A stretch of DNA of 64,000 nucleotides from Forficula auricularia (Eukaryota > Arthropoda > Insecta > Dermaptera > Forficulidae), in NCBI GenBank assembly GCA_024734495.1, contig JALMQS010000089.1:2057445-2121444 (forward strand). Direction: 5' to 3'. The position numbers and the translations under genes were made by a program. The notes under the pieces are model-generated. The model was not told where the DNA came from. It saw only the letters and a program-made list of their open reading frames with translations, and made no database searches. This document shows positions 42,641-53,253 of this stretch, piece after piece (position 1 is the stretch's first letter; each line of letters opens with the position of its first letter).

Positions 42641-44431
42641 AAAACCTAATAATTAAATTGATTAAATAATCAAATGAAATTGAAAAAGCAAGTGTTTATT
42701 TGTTTATGCATTGGTCCTAAAACAGCTTAAAATAGTGTTTCTCAAACTATGTGTCGCGACACACTAGATTGAGCTTCAGGAGTGTCGCAGAAAAATTCTC
42801 TAATTATTGTCTCCTAATAAATTCTAATTTATTTTTGTGAACTTAGTAAAACAATGCAATTCTAAAATTATTATATATATAATAGCCCAGATTAATTTGC
42901 AGCAACGCTAACGTAATGCTGCCGACAGGGTATCACCGTCGGTATATTTGCGGCAAATTTGAAATATAATTGTAATTTGAACTCGAATTTTGAAATGAAA
43001 GACTCCAATTGATTTAAATTAAGAAACATTAAATATATTGATAATTATTCCTCCCTCCCCCCCCCTCACCAGTTAAAAATTAAATATTCAATTCGCTTTT
43101 CTTTGCGCACAGAAGAAGAAATTAATTCCATCTTATTTGATTTTATATTATTTGTTTAATTTTTAATAATTTGCCACTTTTTTATAATTTTTTAAAAATC
43201 TAAATTTTGTTATTCTTATTTTTTGATTTTTACAAAATTGAACGCAAGCCCGAGTTTCTCATGGCAATACTGGAGCAGCCTGTCATACGAACAACACCTG
43301 ATCTCTATCAAATATTTGGAGCCTTATATCGATTATCTATCCCAAATTTAAAAAAAAATGATATAATATAATTCTCCTCCTCACACGATCCCACTTATTT
43401 AAATAAATCTATTTCCACACAAAAAATATCACAATGCTGAGATTATAGAAAAAAAAATACTTCCAGATTCATATCTAGAGCCTCATTTCTGTAGCTGTGT
43501 CAGGACGAAAATGAGGCGAAACTTTTAAGAGACTATGTATTTTCGGGAGTTTACAGGTAAACATTTGGAGTGTGGTTTTTTAAGAGGAATAAAATTTTTG
43601 GACCGAGACGCCGCCCGCCAGGCCACCAGCCCGCAGGGCCGAGCTTCGAGGGCGTGCCGAAGTCACGCACGAAAAGCTCGTATAATATAACATTGTTTTA
43701 TACATCGAGAAGCTCTAGTAGCGAAAACAGTTGTACCCGAGTTAAAGATCAAGCAATTAAATTGGTCACTTACATTAAAACTAGAAAAAATTCGTATTTT
43801 CGAAAAATTATGCAAAGCACTGGAGTCGGATCACATTTTTCTAATAATGGACTCTGAAGTTCGGTGGTTATCAAAAGGAAATGTACTTTCACGTATGTAC
43901 GAATTACGTGATAAAATGCTTCTTTTTTTCTCTTGAAGAATAAGAATTTTATGATTTTTCTAAGTGATAATATTTGGTGTGTTAAGTTAGCATTTCTAGT
44001 AGATTTATTTGCGCAACAGTACAAATTAAATAAAAGTATGCAAGGGTCAGAGGAAAATTTGCTCTCTTCTACAAGTAGTTTGCCTTTAAGAAAAAGCTAA
44101 ATATATGGACAAGATATGTAAAACAACATAAATTAGAAATGTTTCCATTGACTGTAAAATTAAATTATAAGAAAATTATTAATTTAATAAGCGAAACATT
44201 AGAGCTTCTAAAAACAAAAATTGATCATTATTTTGCGTCACTTGATACAAAAATTTATTTGTGGATAAGATATCCATTTGCGACAAAAAAATTGTCCATC
44301 TTTGCAATTAAACCTACAAGAGGAAGAAGAGCTGGCCGAAATCTCAAGCAATCAATCGCTGGAAATTCAGTATAAGAATAATAATAATTAAATTAGGGAA
44401 CGAAGAAAAGATTTTTATATTATAGACAAAA

Positions 44432-44522
44432 AGATCAGCCGGGATTCGAACCCGGGATCTTCGCATGTGCGCTGCGATGCCTTTATAAGAGCCTTAGCTC
44501 TTATCCTCTCGGCCACCGATCC
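44432..44522 (-). tRNA. tRNA-like sequence 1, D loop with inserted hairpin
   Basis: GGATCGG/CTGATCT acceptor, GGCCGAGAGGATAA as A box, TCGCA/TGCGA anticodon stem with loop GCGCACA, T arm CCGGG-TTCGAAT-CCCGG. Between the A box and AGGCA lies GAGCTAAGGCTCTTATAA, an extra hairpin. Without it the length is a normal 73 nt. The loop has C at position 33 (normally U); the nominal anticodon is GCA. Probably a pseudo-tRNA or SINE head. Confidence 0.55.
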
Positions 44523-44796
44523 CTGAACCCGAGCTGATACTTAATGTCTATATGAATTCGGAATTTCATTTTTATTTAATCTTTTAATCTCTTCCTCGTT
44601 CATTTTTCGAAGTTCTGTAGTTGGCTTGACTAATTAAACTATATCCAAACGCCTCCCACTCGATCGCGAACCCAAAGGACGAAAATAATTTTCTTCTTCA
44701 CTCCAGGTCGCAACCACAATGAGGCCGCGTCGAAAGACAATTATAAATTAAATTAAATTAGGTAACGAAGAAAAGATTTTTATATTATAGACAAAA

Positions 44797-44887
44797 GGAT
44801 CAACCGGGATTCGAACCCGGGACCTTCGCATGTGCGCTGCGATGCCTTTATAAGAGCCTTAGCTCTTATCCTTTCGGCCACTGATCC
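44797..44887 (-). tRNA. tRNA-like sequence 2, D loop with inserted hairpin
   Basis: Same structure as copy 1: 7 bp acceptor GGATCAG against TTGATCC with one G-T pair, identical anticodon arm and T arm, and the same D-loop hairpin. Confidence 0.55.
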
Positions 44888-44980
44888 CCGAACCCAATCT
44901 GATACCTAATGTCTATATGAATTTGGAATTTCATTTTTATTTAATCTTTTATATAGACATTAGGTATCAGCTTGGGTTCG

Positions 44981-45071
44981 GGATCAGTGGCCGAGAGGAT
45001 AAGAGGTAAGGCTCTTATAAAGGCATCGCAGCGCACATGCGAAGATCCCGGGTTCGAATCCCGGCTGATCC
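44981..45071 (+). tRNA. tRNA-like sequence 3, D loop with inserted hairpin
   Basis: A perfect 7 bp acceptor (GGATCAG/CTGATCC), T arm CCGGG/CCCGG and anticodon stem TCGCA/TGCGA. The inserted segment reads GAGGTAAGGCTCTTATAA, one change from the other two, which costs one pair of the extra hairpin. Confidence 0.55.
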
Positions 45072-45969
45072 TTGTGCCTATAATATAAAAATCTTTTTCT
45101 TCGTTCCCTAATTTAATTTAATTTAAAATTGTCTTTCGACGCGGCCTCATTGTGGTTGCGGCCTGGAGTGAAGAAAAAAAATATTTTCGACTTTTGGGTT
45201 CGCGATCGAGTAAGAGGCGTTTGGATATAATAATAATAATTATAATAATGTTGGTCAATTTTGGATAAAAATAAAAAATGATTTTCCTAACATTTTTGAC
45301 AGAGCTATAAGAATTCTGTTACAATTCTCCACCTCTTGTGCGAAGCAGGATTTTGAACATTGAACGAAATTAAACAAAAGAAAAAAAACGACTAAAATCA
45401 GTAGAAGAGGAATTAAGAGTGAGCCTAGCATCGTAAGTCCCTGAATAAAAAAACTTTGTTCTGAACATCAATCCCACCATCGCATCAACAAATTTATATT
45501 TTTCTTTAAAAATTACAATTTTGTTATGTAATACATATACATATTATTAAACTTACTTAAAACAAATAAAAAGTATATTATTTTTTGCTGTTTCAATATA
45601 TAATATTAGATTTATAAACTGTAGAACTATACTATACAGTGGTATTTGTACTTGTCACTTTTAGTGTGTCGCGAAATTTTAGACTTACTAAAAGTGTGTC
45701 GCAGCTACAGATAGTTTAAGAAACACTGCCTTGAAATATAAATAAAATCATTTAAAAGTGTTTATTTCCGCATTTTTGAGCCGGAAGTTTAGTTCTCCAA
45801 ATTGGTAATACAAAGGTTTTACTACCAGAACCAACTTTTCTTAGTTAATATTTTAATTTAATATTATTTTTGAAAAACAGAGTCTAGAATTATAAATTAA
45901 AAAAGTTAATATAAGTAGTATTTATTGGGAAACCTTAATTTTTGGGATCCTATATCTTTCTTATATTAT

Positions 45970-46283
45970 TAAATGAGCAATTCTTGTGTAAATAGAATCG
46001 GGTTCTCGAAAACGGCTCTAATGATTTGGATGAAATTGAAAACCTACCATTATTTTAACAAAATGAAGCTCTGATTAATTTTTGGTACATATCGGTATAC
46101 AAACATTAGTACTTTATTACTATACTTTTTTAGTTTTTTCTAAATATCTTGAAAATGCCCTAACGAATTTTGACATTCTTTTTAAGTACCTTGAGGTCCA
46201 CCAAAAAGCTTATATAAAGTTTTTAGTAAAATTACACTTTAAAGTACTTTACTCTACAGTAAGCAAATACTTTTTCTTAAATC
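45970..46283 (+). repeat. GTACTTTACTC repeat family T, copy 1
   Basis: TTTCTCGAAAACGGCT-like sequence leads into GAAATTGAAAACCTACCATT, TTTTTGGTACATATCGGT, CTAAATATCTTGAAAATG and TTTAAAGTACTTTACTCTA. The same succession is found at 47018-48345 (split) and 59975-60520. A second partial start (TTTCTCGAAAACGGCTTTAA) is at 46380. Confidence 0.65.
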
Positions 46284-46339
46284 TTTAAAATTTATTTATT
46301 TGGTCTGTTTAACATAAATATCTTATCTTATCTTATTAT

Positions 46340-46520
46340 ATTAAACGAACAATTCTTGTATGGTATATACATAGAATCGGTTTCTCGAAAACGGCTTTAA
46401 CGATTTGGATGAAATTCACGGATTAGGGGGTTTTTGGGTTGACAATTCACAAACAATATTAATATATAACTTTTAACTGAAGCAAAAAGTTAACGAGCAT
46501 CGCTCGGTGCTCCAGGGACT
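46340..46520 (+). mobile_element. Possible Helitron-like 3' terminus
   Basis: AACGAGCATCGCTCGG forms a CGAGC/GCTCG hairpin followed by TGCTCCAGGGACTAG, compatible with the hairpin plus CTRR end of Helitrons. The 3' flanking base is not T as usually expected, so the call is tentative. Confidence 0.25.
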
Positions 46521-46754
46521 AGGAGGATCTTATATAGGAAGGAAGGCGGACTCAAATATGTGTTTTGAATCTCAGCATTGTTTATGGCAGGTGCAATTAA
46601 ATAATTTTTTTACTTTATTTATTTACGTATTCGAAATTTTAATTAAATTTAAAATGTCAATTAATTTCGTTGCTAAAAAATCTTAATTTATGAATAAATT
46701 GTTTTAAAAAGCAGGCAAAAATTGATCGCTAATATAGGTTAAAAGTTATATCTT

Positions 46755-46792
46755 AAAATTATTATCATATATATATATATATATATATTTAG
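46755..46792. repeat. (AT)n microsatellite
   Basis: Dinucleotide run of about ten to twelve AT units at 46768-46791. Confidence 0.8.
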
Positions 46793-47408
46793 ATAATTAA
46801 TATCATTTTTTCAATAAAATCAAATGGAGGTGTATAGGTACTAAATAAATATCTTTTTCTTGGAATTTTGAAATCACGTCAGTGATAAGAAAGTTACGAG
46901 AGTGTTAAGAAAAATAAAATATTTAATAGATTAAATATTTAAAAAAATGTGTGACGTCATTTCTTTGACATTTTTTCTTTATCCATGTGAAATAGATACC
47001 TAGAGTATTTTAATCGGTCTGGAGGCAAGCGTGACTTCAAAGGGTCCTCAGATAAAGACTACGGAACCTATCGTCTCAACCAAAGTTACAAATTGTAGTA
47101 TTCATTTAGGTTGAAGTTTAGCAGGTGACGGTTTTGTCAAAAATTAGATGGGGCCTCGTCCTGAGGTCAAAAAGTGCGACTTTTTTATTTAGTCCTGTAT
47201 TTATGGTTTTCGTCAACGATTTTTTCCACATCGTTCAACCGATTAAAATGAAATTGAAAACTTATCATTACTTTAACAAAATAAAGCGCTGATTAGTATT
47301 TGGTACATATAGGCCCACAATTAGTACTTTATTCTTGTACTTTTTAGTATTTAATAAATATCTTGAAAATGGCTAAACCAATTTTGATCAAATCTAATAT
47401 TCTATTTA

Positions 47409-48238
47409 AGGACGTTCCCTAATATAGCTCAGAGGCAGTTCGCACTTCCCCCTACTCTCACATGCGCAGAAAGGCAAAAATATTTTCACTGCGTCGTTTC
47501 TCGGATCTGACAACATTGAATTCTTACGGACGCTAAAAGACAATGAATAAAAAAAAAAAACACTTCATGAAACAGCTCAATGCGAAATTCCAGATGAGAA
47601 CAGTAGGTATAGTTAGGTTGAGAGAATTTCCTAAAAATCTCAAAAGCTGCAAAAGTTTTTTAGATATGGAAAAATTGAGTGATTTTAGTGCGACGTTGCC
47701 AAGTCGCCATCACTCACTTTGCCATGCCATGAGAGAAAAAAATGAAAACCATAAAAAATAGCTAACTTTTAACATTTTTCATACAAAACGAATTCCGCTT
47801 GATACAATTATTTTAACAGAAAAATATTTGTTATATCTTCAGTTAATGATTCTCAGTTTTTCAAAATAATTTCAAGAAAATTACGATTCACAAAGAGAAA
47901 CAAAGAGGTTGTCCTCTGCTTGATGCAAATAAACATATACACATATATATCAAGATGATATATCTGTATATATATTATTTATTTGTTTGAGACTATAGTT
48001 TCGAAGACTTGGTCTTCATCATCAGTCTTTCTTCAATTATAAATGTTTTTCATGGAGTCAATATCATATGGATATTGAAAACTTGGTTCAAATATGCAAA
48101 TTTCAATGTCGAATATTTACAAATTTAGTGTCGCAAGGACTATTGAAAAAAAATTTACGTATAAAGGACACTTATAAATATGTGTATTCAAAGTTTTAAA
48201 AGGATTTCAAGAAAATCGATTTATTAAGCAACGTCCTT
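47409..48238. mobile_element. TIR element AGGACGTT, carrying a hammerhead unit
   Basis: AGGACGTTCCC at the left and GCAACGTCCTT at the right, flanked by TA (47407-47408 and 48239-48240), replace the uninterrupted sequence seen in the copy at 60440. The interior contains GAGGTTGTCCTCTGCTT (as at locus L) and a hammerhead on the minus strand. The 72-codon ORF at 47543 is basic and unrecognised; I do not regard it as a gene. Confidence 0.65.
47986..48031 (-). ncRNA. Hammerhead ribozyme motif J
   Basis: On the minus strand: AGA, CTGATGA, T, stem II GAAGAC/GTCTTC with a CAA loop, GAAA, CTATAG, GTC, TCAAAC. It is the close relative of palindrome A, with a compensatory change in stem II (GGC/GCC there, GAC/GTC here). 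Stem I is only two to three pairs next to the core. Confidence 0.65.
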
Positions 48239-48782
48239 TAGTACCTTGAGGGACCTAAAAAAAGTTTATATAAAGTTTTTAATAAAATTATAATTTAAAG
48301 TACTTTACAGTAAGATAATAATTTTTTGAAATTCTTTTAAATGTATTTATTTAGCTTATTCAGTCTTACTTAAACAGTAAGACTGGATAGGTTTCTCTCT
48401 GGTTTTTAACGGCATTAATTTATAAAAAACCTGGAGTTTTTCTGTATACCATAAGGCTTTTGATTTAAAATAATTTCTAGCACTTATCTATTTTATTAAT
48501 TGGCAAATTAATTAAAGCAATCCAAACAAGACACCAGAAGTGGTTTAGATCATTATCAATATGTTATTAAATCAATAATACGATTACAAGATAGAGTGAA
48601 ATAAAATGTTCTTACGACAACAAATTAAAGGGGATCCGGAATGTTCTCGAAAAGTGTAGGAATTTTTATTTTTATGATAAAAATTGAAGATGGTGTGTCA
48701 TCACGAAGATCCACTGATAATTAGTAGATTTAGTTGTTTTTTATAATTAGAACCACACCCAATTATTAATACAAATAAAGAT

Positions 48783-49499
48783 TTAAGGTAGTTGTTTCGC
48801 GACAATAGGTACTAGCAAAAATTTAATGCTAGAGTATATAGAACAGACAATAAGGATTCATAATAATTCATAAGCCCAAAACTTTTTGTTGTTTATGTAT
48901 CACTACTAGCCAATCCCGTGCTCGTTTGACAAATCTGGAAACACTCTCCGAGCTTGTATATATTTTATTATAGAAATTAAAGTACATTATAAAGGGAGAT
49001 TTATAAAACAAAAAGTTCTTAATAAGCAATTGTTGCGACAATGGCTGAAGCGAAAAAACGTCAAAAAAATTACTAAAGTTAACCCACTTTTTAGATTAAA
49101 TAAATGCATAGTTGCCAGCTTGTTTTTAGTGTAAATTTGTCATTATACATTTTTCATTATTTATTCATTATTAGGTATCTCAGAAACTGTGTTGTAACTA
49201 TGAATTAAAACTTTCTTTAAAAATGTATTAGGTATTGTTTAATGTTGGTTTAGTTTTTTATAACAATAGTAAGAAGAGTTTCTTAATTATAATTAAATAT
49301 GTATGCAAGCTTTCCGATATCCCGTATAGTGCAATATATAAGTGACTGAAAAACTCTATCTTTGGAATTTAATATCTCTGGAACTATATTATTCATAAAT
49401 TTCGTTTTGCCACCAATCGATACAGAAGTATTTAAATAATAATCTGTCTAAATTTCAAAAAATCCTAAGAAAACCCATATGGTGAAACAACTACCTTAA
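48783..49499. mobile_element. TTAA-flanked TIR element GGTAGTTGT, copy 2
   Basis: TTAAGGTAGTTGTTTCGCGAC to GGTGAAACAACTACCTTAA. It matches the 36082 copy throughout, with several deletions, and lacks its inner hairpin insert. No protein-coding remnant seen. Confidence 0.7.
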
Positions 49500-49559
49500 T
49501 TATAGCAATTTTTAATAAGAAACAATATAAAAAATTACCGCATAATTATAAAAGTACTT

Positions 49560-50365
49560 CTTCATCTTCTTGTCCCATGTGGGTACTCTGCACGTAGGGA
49601 ACCCTTATCCATTACTGAATCATAAGAGTGTTGTCTTAAGCCCGACGAAATACCTATATAGATTCCGGTACCGGGGACCAATCTCCTATATTGCTGTTTC
49701 CGTCCAGGCCCGCGTCTCCCTTCAATTTTCCCCTGGATAGTGAGATTTGGATTGGAATATCGGTCGCCCCTAATTATGTGCCCCAGATAAGATGTTTTTC
49801 GTTGTTTCACAATACTTAGGACTTCTCTCTCTACCCCTGTCTCAGTAAAACCTCGTCGTTAGACATACTACCTTGATCAAAAAGTTTCAGGAATCTCCAC
49901 CGTGTGGCCCTCTCAGTTACCATATTTTAGTTGTTTTTTTTGTTAGATTGCCACATCTCTCCTTGACATTTGTGCCAATTTTGAGCGTCATAACTTGAAA
50001 TTTGTAAAAGTTACCCCCTTTTTTAACAAGTCTACCTGTGTGGGTGTTTCCGATTTTAACAGTGAAATCGCATTTGCAGCAACGAGCTTGCATTAAAGTT
50101 TCGGTAACGATACTCTATCGAAAACAAACGTTTATGTGTGGCACGAATGTTTCACAATTTGTCGTGAGTCTCTCGAAAATGACGATCTCAGTGGCAGTCT
50201 AGCCTATTAGCCCAAATCGCGGTATCGTCTGTATATCGAATATTGTTGATTGGTTTGGCGTTTACTTTTATTCCAGCATTCACGTTGTCCAGAGTTAATT
50301 GGAAAATCTTCTCTACGTATATGTTAAAAAGCATGGAAGATAGAACGCATCATTGTCGTAACTCT
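49560..50365 (-). pseudogene. Non-LTR retrotransposon RT/C-terminal pseudogene, second family
   Basis: Upstream on the minus strand (50360-50210) are VLSSMLFNIYVEKIF, then GIKVNAKPINNIRYTDDTAI, the RT palm motif with DD intact. Downstream (49810-49560) are QRKTSYLGHIIRGDRY and GKIEGRRGPGRKQQ, the typical tail of insect 'endonuclease-reverse transcriptase' elements of the RTE-like kind. Stops and frameshifts lie between, so it is dead. It is distinct from the jockey/CR1-like family at 15646-17335. Confidence 0.8.
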
Positions 50366-51036
50366 TAAAAGAACTAAGGATTATTAATAAAAAAAAGCCA
50401 CTTAATTTGATAAATAACGTTATAAAATAGTTAATTTGAAAATTTAGTAAAATTTTATTAAAGAGGCCAAAATATAGTGTTAACCACTTTTAACGAAAAA
50501 GTCACTTAATTTGATTCAAAACTTTATAAATGAATGTTAGGGGTTGATTCTAATTAATTTAGAATAAGAAATAGTTAAATAAATTTTTGTATACCATATT
50601 TTTATAGGATTTCTATCGAAGTTGTCAGTGAGGGAGTTCCAAGTGGAATGACTATTTTCGCATATTCTCGTTTCTAATATAGTAACTAACGAGGGCCAAT
50701 TGGAGAAGAGTCAATTTAAATCTTAGATCTTAATTAATATATCTATATTTATATTATATCTCAGAAGGCTTCGTACCCTCAAGAGTTGAATCCGAGTGCC
50801 AAGTTTGCTTTCCGTCGAGTGTGAATCCAAACGTAAAGCGAGTGCAGTGATTTACACTAGTACTAGGTGAATGGACCATAAGCTATCAGCTGATGCCACA
50901 ACTGTCGCTTGTAGGATATTCCTTACTTTACGCCCTTGTCATATAATATACTATTGAAATCTAACTTTCGTGTTACGAGCTATACATATGTTACCGCCAT
51001 TTTCGTGGCCCCCTTTTAAGAATCGCTGCTATAGAG
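50366..51036. other. Unannotated sequence
   Basis: No feature recognised. A long inverted or coding structure is not evident. Confidence 0.3.
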
Positions 51037-51937
51037 TAAGGTCAGGTGGGGTAACTGGGGCTAGAGGCAACTGGGCCAGGGGTCCTGTAACCCCAGAGCT
51101 TTTTAATTTTACCGCATTTTTTTAGCGCAATTCACTTTTTCATATTGGTGGGAAATTTTCAGTGTTCCTGAATTAGATAAATTTCTTTAAGTTTATTTTA
51201 TACTTAAGTATTTAGTTAAGTTAATTACTTATTTACCTAGTTATGTGCTTACTTCTTACCTAGTTGCCTTACCCAGTTCCTTGAAAATATTGAGACTTGA
51301 GTAAATACTTAATTAAGGCTTTCTTAAGCATAAGGAACTTATTTAACTTTATTTCAATGGGTAAAATGAAATTATTTTGTTTAATTGTTTGATTTATGAT
51401 ACTTTTTTGTATTTTCTGTAATAAAAATCGATTTTAAAAATTATACTTGGCGTTTAAACTTATCTAGCTTAAAAATTCAATAGAATAAAAAAAAATAGAG
51501 GTCTTGATGCAACTGGGCCAGCCTAGTCAGGGCCCAATTACCCCGAATCGCTTACATCTTTGATTATTTTTAATCCATATACAAATGAGACTAATTCTAC
51601 CTACGGCCAGGGCCTTGAGGGATAGGGGAACATGTCCAACTGCTCAAAAGATGTTAAAAATTAAAAAAACAGCAAATAGGCTGGGCTGGTCCAATTACTC
51701 CCACAACGCGTTTAACTGGGCCAACCGCAAAACTTTACATTCAACTTAAGATAATTCCAAAATTTTTGAATAATCAAAAGTTGAAAGTATCATGATTATT
51801 TGAAGAAAATTTCATCTTTCAATTAATATAGTCACGAGATCTATAAATTGTGAGGAAGCTTAGTTATATCCAAAAATATGGAGTACTATCCTTGGAAAAA
51901 CAAAAAGAAGCTGGCCCAGTTACCCCACCTGACCTTA
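51037..51937. mobile_element. TIR element GGTCAGGTGGGGTAACTGGG with subterminal repeats
   Basis: TAAGGTCAGGTGGGGTAACT at the left and the complement (...GTTACCCCACCTGACCTTA) at the right. ACTGGGCCA or its near complement recurs inside at about 51070, 51510-51545, 51685 and 51713. It separates TATAGAG from TATAAACAAG of the 51950 repeat, so it inserted at TA. No ORF. Confidence 0.75.
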
Positions 51938-51944
51938 GGTAAGT

Positions 51945-52330
51945 ATAAACAAGTCATATTGCTTATAGGAATAGAATATAGGAGAAATTTAAAATTTTCT
52001 TATATGACAGGCTAAATCATTGTAGAAGATGGTCGATTTCTATCTCAGGAACTGTGAAGTTTAAGTCACAAGATTTAATTTCTGACTCCTACCCTCACTC
52101 ACACAAAGCAGTATCCGTTTGGGGCAAAGATCCAAAAATATATTTTTTTTAAATCTCATGTTAAATTTGAAAAATAACGAAAATGATGCAAAAAAAAATG
52201 AAAATGAAAATGATGAAAACTTCGATGAAATTTGCAAAAAAAGCGAAGATTAAAATAAAATTTCAAAAAATAAAGGGTAGTTTTTTTCGACAGCATCCCC
52301 TGGATGAAAAGTCACCAACCGCCACTGATA
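51945..52330. repeat. Second copy of the 41570-41900 hAT-like interior
   Basis: ACAAGTCATATTGCTTATAG, GAAGATGGTCGATTTCTATC, TTTAAGTCACAAGATTTAAT and the end CACCAACCGCCACTG match 41572-41906. Confidence 0.75.
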
Positions 52331-52411
52331 AGAATCTATGAAAAAAATATTTTATTTAAAAATTCAGAAAAAAAATCAAATTATAATTCCTATAGAAAGT
52401 TATCGAACGTT

Positions 52412-52766
52412 GTGCTGAAATTTAGTACATAAGATTGTAATAACAAACTGCAACTTTATGCCAATTTCTTGCTGAATCCGTTCACTGAAAAAATTAAATA
52501 AAATTAAAAAAAAATTTAAGTTTCGAATTTTTTCATAATTTAAACCAGATTTCCATTAACTACTTTATTTTGTTCTATATTTACTGCATAATGAAAATTA
52601 AAAGCATTTGTTTTTGTGAATCGTAATTTCCTCTGGGAAAAACTAAATTATATCGAAGTGAGACCCAAAATGATAAGAATATTTTTGATAAAGCGAATAT
52701 GATAATATTATAGTCAACGAATGGATATCTAACACCTATAAATCCGGATATAAATTTTGCAACAAA
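52412..52766. repeat. Direct repeat Y, copy 1
   Basis: AAGATTGTAATAACAAACTG, TTTGTGAATCGTAATTTCCT, GAAGTGAGACCCAAAATGAT and CACCTATAAATCCGGATATA recur in the same order at 53254-53615. The copies flank the hAT fragment at 52779. A short third piece is at 56193-56260. Confidence 0.8.
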
Positions 52767-52778
52767 CCACTTGGTCAC

Positions 52779-52992
52779 AAATAAATTGAAACCTAGAGAA
52801 ATTATGGCTCTCAAATTTGCACCTCACACATCTTGTGAAGTTGAGAGGTCATTTTCTATTTATAAAAATATTCTGACCGATCGCCGAACAAATTTTACGA
52901 TTCAAAATCTTAAAATATACCTTGTATGCAATTTCTATATGAATAGGCAAAATGTCACATTAGAGAAAGAAGAGTTCACAGATACAAAGTAA
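52779..52992 (+). pseudogene. hAT transposase C-terminal fragment, second type
   Basis: An open frame of about 70 residues with KFAPHTSCEVERSFSIYKNI followed by LTDRRTNFTIQNLKIYLVCN. EVERSF--YK-ILTDRR--FT--NL is the conserved C-terminal hAT dimerisation motif of a family different from the ZBED-type copies here. No catalytic domain or TIR is evident. Direct repeat Y lies on either side, which suggests duplication of one element's flanks or a composite relic. Confidence 0.7.
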
Positions 52993-53253
52993 ATTATGGT
53001 TATTTTGATTTATAGAAAATCTAAGTAATATTATATTTTTGAATAAAATGTCTTTTTTTGTGGTTCTTTGTTTTATAAAAATTCTTCATTTCTATTATAT
53101 CTCTATCCTTTCTAAGATATATATTAGCTTTTTTTTGTTGCAAAAATCGACTCTTTTTAGCAGCCTTTTTTGGCCCTGTCTCCTTTTTTTAGAGCCTTTT
53201 TTTTGCAAAAACATCAGGCCTTTTTAGGCGACTTTTTCTCTACTAATGAGCTG

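Larger units (their letters stand above)
44388..45240. repeat. tRNA-like repeat cluster forming a palindrome inside the hAT pseudogene
   Basis: Unit A (tRNA-like plus flanks) occurs at about 44388-44580 and 44748-44955 on the minus strand and 44950-45115 on the plus strand. Unit B (CGCGTCGAAAGACAATT to ATCCAAACGCCTCCCAC) occurs at 44635-44745 and, inverted, at 45125-45235. The order A-B-A followed by inverted A-B gives an inverted repeat with arms of about 300 bases centred near 44950. Transposase homology resumes directly after it. Confidence 0.8.
43690..45490 (+). pseudogene. hAT (ZBED/Charlie-like) transposase pseudogene, interrupted
   Basis: Homologous blocks in order across frames: DQAIKLVTYIKTRKNS (43746), KALESDHIFLIMDSEVRWLS followed by KGNVLSRMYELRDKMLLFF (43810-43935), QQYKLNKSMQGSEENL (44015-44060), the FPLTVKL to HYFASLD region (44139-44250), QEEEELAEISSNRSLEIQY (44317-44375), then after the insertion IRILLQFSTSCAKQDF and a segment matching the K-RNRL and IKKLCS C-terminus (45300-45480). 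Order and phrases match ZBED-type hAT transposases. Multiple frameshifts and the tRNA-like insertion make it inactive. Confidence 0.8.
42733..45728 (+). mobile_element. hAT transposon, near full length, with nested tRNA-like palindrome
   Basis: The left end TAGTGTTTCTCAAACTATGT (first base mutated from C) pairs with the right end ...AGTTTAAGAAACACTG, and GTGTCGCGACACAC / GTGTGTCGC repeats lie just inside. GCTTAAAA and CCTTGAAA (6 of 8) are the decayed duplication. The 2996 bp includes about 870 bases of inserted tRNA-like repeats. Same superfamily as the 3372-4263 element. Confidence 0.8.
47018..48345 (+). repeat. Repeat family T, copy 2, split by an insertion
   Basis: AGCGTGACTTCAAAGGGTC (47027) to AATATTCTATTTA (47408), resuming with GTACCTTGAGGGACC at 48240. 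The missing join is filled by the 830 bp element at 47409-48238. Confidence 0.7.

Noticed and set aside
46082..46288. 68-codon ORF
   Set aside because: It overlaps repeat family T, which occurs three times in the window with different frames open.
47543..47761. 72-codon basic ORF as a gene
   Set aside because: It lies inside a TIR element, starts in a poly-A stretch and has no recognisable domain. A captured fragment is possible but unsupported.
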